From the NCBI GenBank assembly GCA_900320245.1, contig ONRP01000038.1, positions 1-37,656 on the forward strand: a DNA stretch of 37,656 nucleotides, written 5' to 3'. This DNA is from an uncultured Prevotellaceae bacterium. Its GTDB lineage: Bacteria; Bacteroidota; Bacteroidia; Bacteroidales; Muribaculaceae. The translations under genes and the position numbers were made by a program. Within the stretch, counting starts at the first letter, position 1. Each line of letters begins with the position of its first letter. Positions 1-5,965 of the stretch are shown here, piece after piece. The notes under the pieces were generated by a model. It had not been told where the DNA came from. It worked only from the letters and a program-made list of their open reading frames with translations, and ran no database searches.

Positions 1-53
1 CGCAAACGCGCATAAAGCCAGCACTGCTGCCGTCAGTCTTTTTCTTTTCTTCA
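1..53 (-). CDS. N-terminus of an exported protein, cut by window edge
   Basis: Only the first 17-18 codons are visible. The reverse strand reads MKKRKRLTAAVLALCAFA, a typical signal-peptide start with a basic n-region and a hydrophobic core. The gene lies 127 bp downstream of a cobalamin riboswitch on the same strand, so its expression is very probably B12-repressed. In Bacteroidota such riboswitches usually precede TonB-dependent receptors of the BtuB type, surface B12-binding lipoproteins or cobalamin-biosynthesis operons. An outer-membrane B12 receptor or an associated surface protein is my inference from context. The visible residues alone do not identify the family. Confidence 0.6.
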
Positions 54-147
54 TTTGCTTTCCGTCACACCTGTTCCTGAGTGAACGTACTAAATTATTA
101 TTAGTCTCTAGCCACTAGTTACCAGTCATAATAGTTCGCAAAACCAA

Positions 148-182
148 CTATTAACTGTTAACTCTTAACTATTAACTGTTAT
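148..182. repeat. Degenerate 7-bp tandem repeat, five units
   Basis: Five consecutive heptamers fit CTNTTAA: CTATTAA, CTGTTAA, CTCTTAA, CTATTAA, CTGTTAT. Only the third position varies until the last base. The array directly abuts the B12 box of the riboswitch and lies in the untranslated leader of the downstream gene, where the expression platform would be expected. Confidence 0.8.
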
Positions 183-358
183 GGCAGGTCTTCTGACTTT
201 TCCCCAGTCTGCTTTGCCTTCCCAGCCTTATCCGAGGCCAGTGACATTCAGTAAGCAGACCCTGTGTTTGAGGGGATTACAGCTGCAGGTACAGTTCCGG
301 ACTCTCACCGGATTCCCTTGCATCGCGATGGCCCTGAGCCACCCGATTACCATCTTTG
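182..358 (-). ncRNA. Cobalamin (B12) riboswitch
   Basis: On the minus strand the region contains the hallmarks of the cobalamin aptamer. The core AATCCGGTGAGAGTCCGG (297-314) is followed by CAGCTGTAATCCCC. Then come a GTCACTGGCC segment, a GGGAAGGC segment, and finally the 3' B12 box AGTCAGAAGACCTGCC (183-198). The order and spacing match the known family. It is predicted to bind adenosylcobalamin or a related corrinoid and repress the exported-protein gene that starts at 53. The exact 5' end is uncertain by a few bases. It is set from the -7 box at 364-371. Confidence 0.95.
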
Positions 359-363
359 CGCCG

Positions 364-410
364 CAAAAGTACTACTTTTTTCCCCAACCACCAACCAATC
401 CGCAAAAATA
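364..410 (-). promoter_or_regulatory. Promoter of the B12-riboswitch transcript
   Basis: The minus strand carries TACTTTTGC (box 364-371), an exact match to TAnnTTTG, placed so that transcription would start at about 357, just before the aptamer. A second match, TATTTTTGC, lies at 403-410. A TTGG about 19 bp upstream of the proximal box may be the -33 element. Confidence 0.6.
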
Positions 411-483
411 TTCCAAAATAAAAAAGAAAAGGCACCGAAACTCATCGAAAAACCTCTGAATTTCAGCGCCTAAATTGGAAGCG

Positions 484-557
484 TGATCCTGCTGGGATTC
501 GAACCCAGGGCCCACAGCTTAGAAGGCTGTTGCTCTATCCAACTGAGCTACAGGACC
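484..557 (-). tRNA. tRNA-Arg (anticodon TCT)
   Basis: The reverse strand folds as a standard 74-nt tRNA. The acceptor GGTCCTG pairs with CAGGATC and leaves discriminator A. The D arm has the usual AGCTCAGTTGGATAGAGC pattern, the anticodon stem is ACAGC/GCTGT with loop CTTCTAA, and the T arm contains GGTTCGAATCC. It reads AGA, and AGG by wobble. CCA is not encoded. It lies 35 bp after tRNA-Ser(TGA) and is probably co-transcribed with it. A short palindrome CTGAATTTCAG (456-466) followed on this strand by a T run may act as terminator. Confidence 0.97.
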
Positions 558-592
558 ATCCTGTAATTGCCTCATATACGGGCAAAAAAATG

Positions 593-678
593 CGGAGAGA
601 AAGGGATTCGAACCCCTGGAGGTAGTTAGCCTCAACGGTTTTCAAGACCGCCGCAATCGACCACTCTGCCATCTGGGC
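593..678 (-). tRNA. tRNA-Ser (anticodon TGA) with mismatched acceptor stem
   Basis: The reverse strand gives an 86-nt class II tRNA with an intact D arm. The anticodon stem CGGTC/ACCG encloses a loop carrying TGA, the long variable arm has GAGG/CCTC pairing, and the T arm contains GGTTCGAAT. The 3' acceptor strand is TCTCTCC with discriminator G, the expected serine form. The 5' strand is GCCCAGA instead of the GGAGAGA needed to pair, leaving three consecutive mismatches at positions 2-4. The promoter just upstream looks intact. The gene may be a decaying copy, a product of recombination at its 5' edge, or an assembly or sequencing artefact. CCA is not encoded. Confidence 0.85.
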
Positions 679-698
679 AAACTCACTCATTTGGGGTG

Positions 699-730
699 CA
701 AAGGTACTGCCAACTTTCGTTTTATGCAAA
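699..730 (-). promoter_or_regulatory. Promoter of the tRNA-Ser/tRNA-Arg unit
   Basis: On the minus strand there is TTTG (727-730), a 20-bp spacer and TACCTTTG (699-706), a full match to the Bacteroidota sigma consensus. The predicted start at about 692 leaves a leader of about 14 nt before tRNA-Ser. The -33 element lies inside the last codons of tilS. Confidence 0.75.
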
Positions 731-2053
731 TTTTTCCTGCAAATTTTCCAAAATAAGCAGGAGATAATCCTGTGATTCGCGTTCCACGGCATAGAGGGAA
801 GAGGTGCGATAGCCCAGTACCCACAGGATGTTTCCGTCGGCCTCAAGCAACCATGTGTCGCGTTTGGCGGCATGGTCGAGTTTTAGATCGGCAAATAGGT
901 CACTCACGAGTTTGCTGCCTTTGAGTCCGAATGGTTTCATGCGGTCGCCTTGTCGCCAATGTCGCAATACAATGTGCTGACAATCAAGTAATTTTGCGCT
1001 GAATGCGACCTTGTTTTTCCCGTCACACATCAGTGGCGAGAACGGTGTGCTGCTTCGGGCTACGGTGATGTGAATAGGGGTTTGCACGTCTGTTGAGAGG
1101 TCGATAGGTATTTCGATTTCGGGTGCTGTATCGGTGGGCTCAACGTCAATGCTTTGCCTGTTCACATGCATGGTGTGATGCGGAGCGATGAATTGGCCGC
1201 CGCTATGTCCTGCTCGCGCTGCTTCGATGGCTTGCTCACACTGGCTGCGGTTGAACCCGAGGTGGCGCAGGCGGTGGTAGAGCAGGGTAGGGGCTTGGGT
1301 GTATCCCAACAGTCGCTGGATGTCAATGTGCCATGTGTCAGGGATGGCATCGCTGACGAGCGCAGCGAGCATTTCGCTATCCTGTTTGAGGTGGCCGATG
1401 GTGTCGAGAATGCGTTCACTACCGTGTGGGAACTGTTGTTCAATAATGGGCAACACGATGTTGCGCAGGCGGTTGCGGCGGTAATCGTTCTGGGCGTTGG
1501 TGCTGTCGGTGGCGTAGCCCTGGCCGATTTCGGACAGGTAATCCAGAATGTCCCGGCGGCTTACGGCCAGCAGGGGGCGCCAGATGTGGCCGCTCAACCG
1601 GTTCATTCCTGTCAGCCCCTTGATGCCCGTCCCGCGCAGCAGGTTCAGGAAAAAGGTCTCTATCTGGTCGTCGGCATGGTGGGCTACGGCTATCACGCCG
1701 CACTGTCGCCGCTCGCGCTCCTGCTCAAACCAGGCGTAGCGCAATTCTCGGCATGCCATTTCGACCGAGCCGCCATGGGTTTGTTGCCAGGCTGCCACGT
1801 CGAAGTCCTTCACCGTCAAGGGTACTCCAAGGCGGGTGCACAGGTCGCGCACGAACTGCTCGTCGCGCATCGATTCGTCGCCGCGCAGGTGGAAGTTGCA
1901 ATGCGCCGCATGGCAATGGCAGCCGGCTTCAAGCAGCGCACGCAGCAATGCCACCGAGTCGGCCCCGCCGCTCAGTGCCACCAGCACGGACTGGCCCATT
2001 AGTGCCTCGTCGTCACTGGTGAAGACATGTTGAAGGAATTCCTCGTGATTCAC
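722..2053 (-). CDS. tilS: tRNA(Ile)-lysidine synthase TilS
   Basis: TilS attaches lysine to C34 of tRNA-Ile(CAU) using ATP, so that the tRNA reads AUA instead of AUG. It is essential and cytoplasmic. The 443-aa protein has the N-type ATP-pyrophosphatase loop SGGADS (residues 28-33), followed by HxxHxLRGxES-like and HHADDQxET motifs (VAHHADDQIETFFLNLLRG), then a C-terminal tRNA-binding region with RHWRQGDRMKPFG. Length fits the family. The start is GTG, with the next ATG at codon 19. The GTG keeps the usual spacing to the P-loop but lies only about 6 bp from the -7 box at 2059-2066, so the message would be nearly leaderless. The gene is divergent from the EamA gene. Confidence 0.95.
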   Translation of the reverse strand: MNHEEFLQHVFTSDDEALMGQSVLVALSGGADSVALLRALLEAGCHCHAAHCNFHLRGDESMRDEQFVRDLCTRLGVPLTVKDFDVAAWQQTHGGSVEMACRELRYAWFEQERERRQCGVIAVAHHADDQIETFFLNLLRGTGIKGLTGMNRLSGHIWRPLLAVSRRDILDYLSEIGQGYATDSTNAQNDYRRNRLRNIVLPIIEQQFPHGSERILDTIGHLKQDSEMLAALVSDAIPDTWHIDIQRLLGYTQAPTLLYHRLRHLGFNRSQCEQAIEAARAGHSGGQFIAPHHTMHVNRQSIDVEPTDTAPEIEIPIDLSTDVQTPIHITVARSSTPFSPLMCDGKNKVAFSAKLLDCQHIVLRHWRQGDRMKPFGLKGSKLVSDLFADLKLDHAAKRDTWLLEADGNILWVLGYRTSSLYAVERESQDYLLLILENLQEKFA

Positions 2054-2058
2054 TGTCG

Positions 2059-2096
2059 CAAAGGTAGTGCTTTTTCAAAACTAAATTGTACCTTTG
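2059..2096. promoter_or_regulatory. Divergent promoter pair for tilS and the EamA gene
   Basis: TACCTTTG occurs on the minus strand at 2059-2066, facing tilS, and on the plus strand at 2089-2096, facing the EamA gene. The two -7 boxes are only 22 bp apart, so the upstream parts of the two promoters overlap and simultaneous polymerase binding is unlikely. Predicted leaders are about 0-2 nt for tilS and about 7 nt for the EamA gene. Confidence 0.65.
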
Positions 2097-2109
2097 TGCC
2101 GTATTTCTC

Positions 2110-3027
2110 ATGGGTCAGATCAATAAACATAGCGACTTCTGGTATCATGTGGCGGCTTTTGCCATGATTCTGGTGTGGGGCATCTCATTTCTCAACACCA
2201 GGGTGCTGCTTGACGCGGGCATGACTCCAACCGAGATTTTTGTGGCGCGTTTCACCATCGCATATCTGTCGTTGCTGGTCATCTGCCGTTTCAAGGTGCG
2301 TTACACGGGCTGGCGCGACGAGTTGCTGTTTGTGGTGTGTGGTGTGGCTGGCGGCTCGGCCTACTTTATTGCCGAGAATACGGCCTTGAAACTCACGCTC
2401 ATCAGCGACGTTGCCGTGTTGGTGAGCACTGCACCTTTAACGACGGCATTGATGGGCGCTATATTCTACCGTGACGAGCGTATCACGTGGCTGACGTGCC
2501 TTGGTATGGTCATTGCCTTTGTGGGCTCGGTAATGTTGGCCCTGAAGGACGGCTTGGTCTGGGGAGATAGCATCCTGGGTGACCTGCTTGCGCTGTTGGC
2601 GGCGTTCGTGTGGGCATTCTATTCGATGGCGCTGAAACGCCTCAACCGAACCTATACGACCTTGTTTATCACGCGCAAACTGTTCTTCTATGGTGTCCTG
2701 TCGGCATTACCGCTGCTGGCTATGGAAGATTCCCAGGTGAACTGGGCAACGCTCAAGCAGCCAGAGGTTTGGGGCAATCTGCTCTACTTGGGATTGATTT
2801 GCTCGATGGCGGCTTATTTCATCTGGGGCATCACGGTAAAGCGTATCGGGGCCGTGCGCGCCAGCAATTATTTCTACTTGAGCCCCATCATCTCGATGAT
2901 TGCCGCAGCCATCTGGTTCGGCGAGCGCACGACTGTTTTGGCCTATATCGGCTGCGTGCTGATCCTGGCCGGCGTCATCATTGCCGAGAAATTCAAGCGC
3001 AAGCCCGTGCCTGAGCCTAATCAATGA
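2110..3027 (+). CDS. EamA/DMT-family transporter
   Basis: This is an inner-membrane permease of about 305 aa with some ten hydrophobic segments arranged as two EamA repeats. The first begins HVAAFAMILVWGISF and the second begins about residue 160 with LGDLLALLAAFVWAFYSM. The motif RFTIAYLSLL and the C-terminal GERTTVLAYIGCVLILAGV are typical of the drug/metabolite transporter family. Substrate cannot be told from sequence. I chose the ATG at 2110 because a -7 box TACCTTTG ends at 2096; an upstream in-frame TTG at 2086 would precede the promoter. The gene overlaps by a few bases the convergent MATE gene (stop at 3017). Confidence 0.88.
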   Translation: MGQINKHSDFWYHVAAFAMILVWGISFLNTRVLLDAGMTPTEIFVARFTIAYLSLLVICRFKVRYTGWRDELLFVVCGVAGGSAYFIAENTALKLTLISDVAVLVSTAPLTTALMGAIFYRDERITWLTCLGMVIAFVGSVMLALKDGLVWGDSILGDLLALLAAFVWAFYSMALKRLNRTYTTLFITRKLFFYGVLSALPLLAMEDSQVNWATLKQPEVWGNLLYLGLICSMAAYFIWGITVKRIGAVRASNYFYLSPIISMIAAAIWFGERTTVLAYIGCVLILAGVIIAEKFKRKPVPEPNQ

Positions 3028-4441
3028 CCGTTCTCATCCATCGCTTGGTGGATAGCCAGATCAGATAGACTGTACCGCGGAAACACAACTCGATGGCCAT
3101 GGCTGTCCACACGCCGTACAGGCCCATCGTCTTGACTAAGATGGCCGACAGGCCCAGTCTCACAATCCACATGCTCACCAGGTTGATGCCGCAGGGTACC
3201 AGCGTGTAGCCGGCGCCGGCAAACACGCCGTAACTGATGATGGCAGCCGCGAACAGTGGCTCGGCCCAGGCTTCGACACGCAGGCAACGCGCGCCCAACT
3301 CAATAACTTCGGGCACAGGGGTCATCAGTCCCATCAGTTGTGGGGCGAACGCGTACATCAGTATCGCCATCACGCCCATGATGGTCATGCCCGAGAGGAC
3401 CGTTATCCACGCAAAACTGCGCGTGAGACGCTTGCGGCCGGCACCCAGGCTTTGGCCGATGAGCGTCGTGGACGCGTCGGCAATGCCATAGCCCGACATG
3501 TAGCACAGACTCTCGGCTGTGATGCCGAATGAATTGGCGGCAAGGGCGATGCTGCCAAGGGGTGCAACAATGCCGGTGATGACAATCGACGCGCTACACA
3601 TCATGATGTGCTGTAGCCCCATGGGTGTCGATATCTTCATCGACTTCTTGAAGGATGCCCAGGTGGGCTTGAAGGAGCCGCGGTCGATCGTGAGCCGCAG
3701 TTCACGGGAACGGAACACGAGGTAATACATCATGAGCATAGAGATGACAAATCCGGCGCAGGCGGTGCCCAACGCAGCGCCCATGACCCCCAGGCCGGCA
3801 CCCGGTATCGTCACGGCATGCCCCATCACCATAATATCGCGGGTCGGGAAAATCAGGAAAAAGTTGAAAATCACATCCAGCACACACATCATGATGTTCA
3901 AGGCACTGGGGACACGCATGTTGCCGCTGCTGCGCAACATCGAACTCGCCACGATGTCAAGCATAAAGAACGGTACAAACAGCATAAAGGTGCCAAAGTA
4001 GGTGCTCGCGTTGCCCCGAATGTGGGCTTCGGCCCCCAACCATACGGGTAGTGGTCGGCACAGCAAGAGTCCTATCGCGGCAAGCAGCAGGCTGAAGAGC
4101 AGGCACACCGTGATGGACTGGCGCACCATCTGGCGGGCATCGGCATTGCGCTTTGCTCCCAGCAGTTGGGCAACCTGAACGGCATAGCCCGCGGCAAATG
4201 CACTCAGCACACCTTCAAAGAGCCAATTGGTCGTGCCCATCAGCCCGACGGATGCTGAATCATCGGCACCCAGCCGGCCCACCATTGCCGCATCAATGAA
4301 GTGCATCACCATCGCCGACACATTGGCCAGGATGGCGGGCAGGCTCAGGCTGAAGGTGAGTGACAACTGCTGACGTGATGTCAACGGCTGCCCTTCACGG
4401 ATGAGTCTGAGCAACGTGTCCTTGCCTGATTGCCGTGCCAT
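3017..4441 (-). CDS. MATE-family multidrug/Na+ antiporter
   Basis: This is an inner-membrane efflux protein of about 474 aa with roughly twelve hydrophobic segments in two homologous halves. The N-half motif FIDAAMVGRLGADDSASVGL and the second-half GMGLYG-like pattern near the end fit the MATE (NorM/DinF) superfamily. It exports cationic drugs or metabolites in exchange for Na+ or H+; the substrate is unknown. The start MARQSGKD at 4441 is preceded by GGAGG (4449-4453 on this strand) at ideal spacing. An in-frame extension to 4513 would run through its promoter and the terminator of the preceding gene. The C-terminal end overlaps the convergent EamA gene by 11 bp. Confidence 0.93.
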   Translation of the reverse strand: MARQSGKDTLLRLIREGQPLTSRQQLSLTFSLSLPAILANVSAMVMHFIDAAMVGRLGADDSASVGLMGTTNWLFEGVLSAFAAGYAVQVAQLLGAKRNADARQMVRQSITVCLLFSLLLAAIGLLLCRPLPVWLGAEAHIRGNASTYFGTFMLFVPFFMLDIVASSMLRSSGNMRVPSALNIMMCVLDVIFNFFLIFPTRDIMVMGHAVTIPGAGLGVMGAALGTACAGFVISMLMMYYLVFRSRELRLTIDRGSFKPTWASFKKSMKISTPMGLQHIMMCSASIVITGIVAPLGSIALAANSFGITAESLCYMSGYGIADASTTLIGQSLGAGRKRLTRSFAWITVLSGMTIMGVMAILMYAFAPQLMGLMTPVPEVIELGARCLRVEAWAEPLFAAAIISYGVFAGAGYTLVPCGINLVSMWIVRLGLSAILVKTMGLYGVWTAMAIELCFRGTVYLIWLSTKRWMRTVID

Positions 4442-4448
4442 GCGAATG

Positions 4449-4478
4449 CCTCCTATATAAATAATGTGTACAAATATA
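4449..4478 (-). promoter_or_regulatory. Promoter and Shine-Dalgarno of the MATE gene
   Basis: TATATTTG (4471-4478, minus strand) matches the -7 consensus. GGAGG (4449-4453) lies 7 bp before the ATG at 4441, a strong ribosome-binding site unusual for this phylum. The promoter begins only a few bases after the hairpin that ends the ompA-like transcript. Confidence 0.65.
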
Positions 4479-4483
4479 GTACA

Positions 4484-4518
4484 AAAAGATGTCCCACCGT
4501 GATAGTGGAACATCTTTT
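4484..4518 (-). terminator. Intrinsic terminator after the OmpA-family gene
   Basis: AAAAGATGTCCCAC (4484-4497) and GTGGAACATCTTTT (4505-4518) form a long stem with one mismatch and a 7-nt loop. On the minus strand it ends in a T run. It lies 26 bp after the stop of the OmpA-family gene and directly before the MATE promoter. Confidence 0.8.
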
Positions 4519-4544
4519 GTGATTACACAATTCCCGTCGCGAGA

Positions 4545-5786
4545 TTACTTGCGCTGGATGGTAACGGCGCGGTCGAGCGAAGCGGCCTTGGGACCATAGT
4601 TGGTCAACTCGCCGTTGTTGATCTGGGTCTCCAGACGGCTGTCGGCAATACCCTTCTTCACGAGTTCGTTCTTGACAGTGGCAACGCGGCCCTTACGCAG
4701 GCGCACGTTGATCTGGTCATTACCAGTGTAGTTGTCAGCCCAACCGGTGAGCAGGTAGTTGCGGTTCTCGTTCTTCATGACCTCGGCAACGGCATCAACA
4801 ACATTGCGCTGAACGCCCAGAACCTCGGTGCGGTTGATGGGGAAGTAGATGGTTGCAAGGGGAGCATCAGCAGGTGCCTCCTCGGGCTTCTTCTCCAGAC
4901 ACTTGCGCAACTGGTTCTCGAGGTCAGCAATCTTGCGGTTGGCATTGTTCAGGTTGGCGGTCAACTCGTCACCCTCGGCATCGGTGTACTTCCACTCGGG
5001 GCAAACGGCGGTAACGGGAGCATTCCACTCGCTCTTGCCAAGTTTGTAGGTCAAACCGAGCAGTACGCCAGGATACTCGTTCCAGGTCCTGTAACCCATA
5101 CCGGCACCGTCGATGTGCTCCTGCATCAGGTCGAAGCGAAGGTCAACGTTGAAGTCAAGTTTCTTGGTGATGGCGAAACTGTTGAGCAGACCAGTCTGCA
5201 TGCTGTAGTTGCGGCTGTGGTCGGGGTCATCGTTTGCACCATATTTCCAACTGCCGTCCGAAACGGGACGCTCACCATCACGGGCATATACCCAGTTAAC
5301 GGCCATACCCACGTAGAAGATGCAGTTGTAGAAGCGGTTGGGCTTGTAGCCAGCCAACCAGTTCGAAACGTTGAACAGCACGTCACCTACAAAACCGAAG
5401 TTGTTGAAGTGCTGAGGAACGTACTTGCCGCCATCGAGTTGGCGGGGCCAGTTACGATAACCCAGAGCAGCATAGTTGCCAGTCCAGGTAGCACCCTTGA
5501 TTTGCTCGTAGTCGAGACCTGCACGCAGACCCAGCAGCGGGGAGAACCACTTGCCGACAAAGAAGTCAGCCTTGGCGCCCAGACGGTGGCCGAAGTGCTC
5601 GTGCTTGTCATAAGACGACATCATCAAGCCGACACCACCGTCAGCCTGGATGAACCAGTTGTCTTTCATGCGGTTGAACAAGTAACCCTGTGAAGGATCC
5701 TCAACATAGGTCACCTCCTGAGCCGTGCTCGTGCAGGGAATCAGGTACGATACAAAAAGAATGGCTAATAATGCAATCTTTTTCAT
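4545..5786 (-). CDS. OmpA-family outer-membrane protein
   Basis: This 413-aa envelope protein has a signal peptide (MKKIALLAILFVSYLIPCTSTAQ). An N-terminal beta-barrel-like domain spans residues 25-260. A short coiled coil follows (LNNANRKIADLENQLRKC, about 277-297). The C-terminal OmpA/MotB peptidoglycan-binding domain (about 308-413) has IYFPINRTEV, GWADNYTGNDQIN and RLRKGRVATVKNEL, with the Asp and Arg positions that bind diaminopimelate. It probably tethers the outer membrane to the cell wall and is often abundant in Bacteroidales. It has its own promoter and terminator, so it is a single-gene unit. Confidence 0.93.
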   Translation of the reverse strand: MKKIALLAILFVSYLIPCTSTAQEVTYVEDPSQGYLFNRMKDNWFIQADGGVGLMMSSYDKHEHFGHRLGAKADFFVGKWFSPLLGLRAGLDYEQIKGATWTGNYAALGYRNWPRQLDGGKYVPQHFNNFGFVGDVLFNVSNWLAGYKPNRFYNCIFYVGMAVNWVYARDGERPVSDGSWKYGANDDPDHSRNYSMQTGLLNSFAITKKLDFNVDLRFDLMQEHIDGAGMGYRTWNEYPGVLLGLTYKLGKSEWNAPVTAVCPEWKYTDAEGDELTANLNNANRKIADLENQLRKCLEKKPEEAPADAPLATIYFPINRTEVLGVQRNVVDAVAEVMKNENRNYLLTGWADNYTGNDQINVRLRKGRVATVKNELVKKGIADSRLETQINNGELTNYGPKAASLDRAVTIQRK

Positions 5787-5892
5787 AATTACTGAATTCT
5801 TTAAAGTTTTTATATGTTATATTTGTTTGTAATATTCAATAAATATTCAATTCTGCAGTGAATTGACCACCAAATTGAACCGTTTCAAAGTG

Positions 5893-5900
5893 CAAAATTA
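5893..5900 (-). promoter_or_regulatory. Promoter -7 box of the OmpA-family gene
   Basis: TAATTTTGC on the minus strand matches TAnnTTTG. It implies an A+T-rich untranslated leader of about 100 nt before the ATG at 5786. No clear -33 TTTG at standard spacing is seen. Confidence 0.5.
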
Positions 5901-5965
5901 AGATTTTTTTTCAAATCAAGAAAAAATTCTGAAAAAAATCACACAAAATTTCGACAAAACACCGA

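Noticed and set aside
181-473. Small plus-strand frames at 181-459 and 264-473
   Set aside because: They lie inside the cobalamin riboswitch and its promoter on the other strand.
4442-4513. N-terminal extension of the MATE gene
   Set aside because: It would place coding sequence over the MATE promoter and the preceding terminator. The GGAGG before 4441 sets the start.
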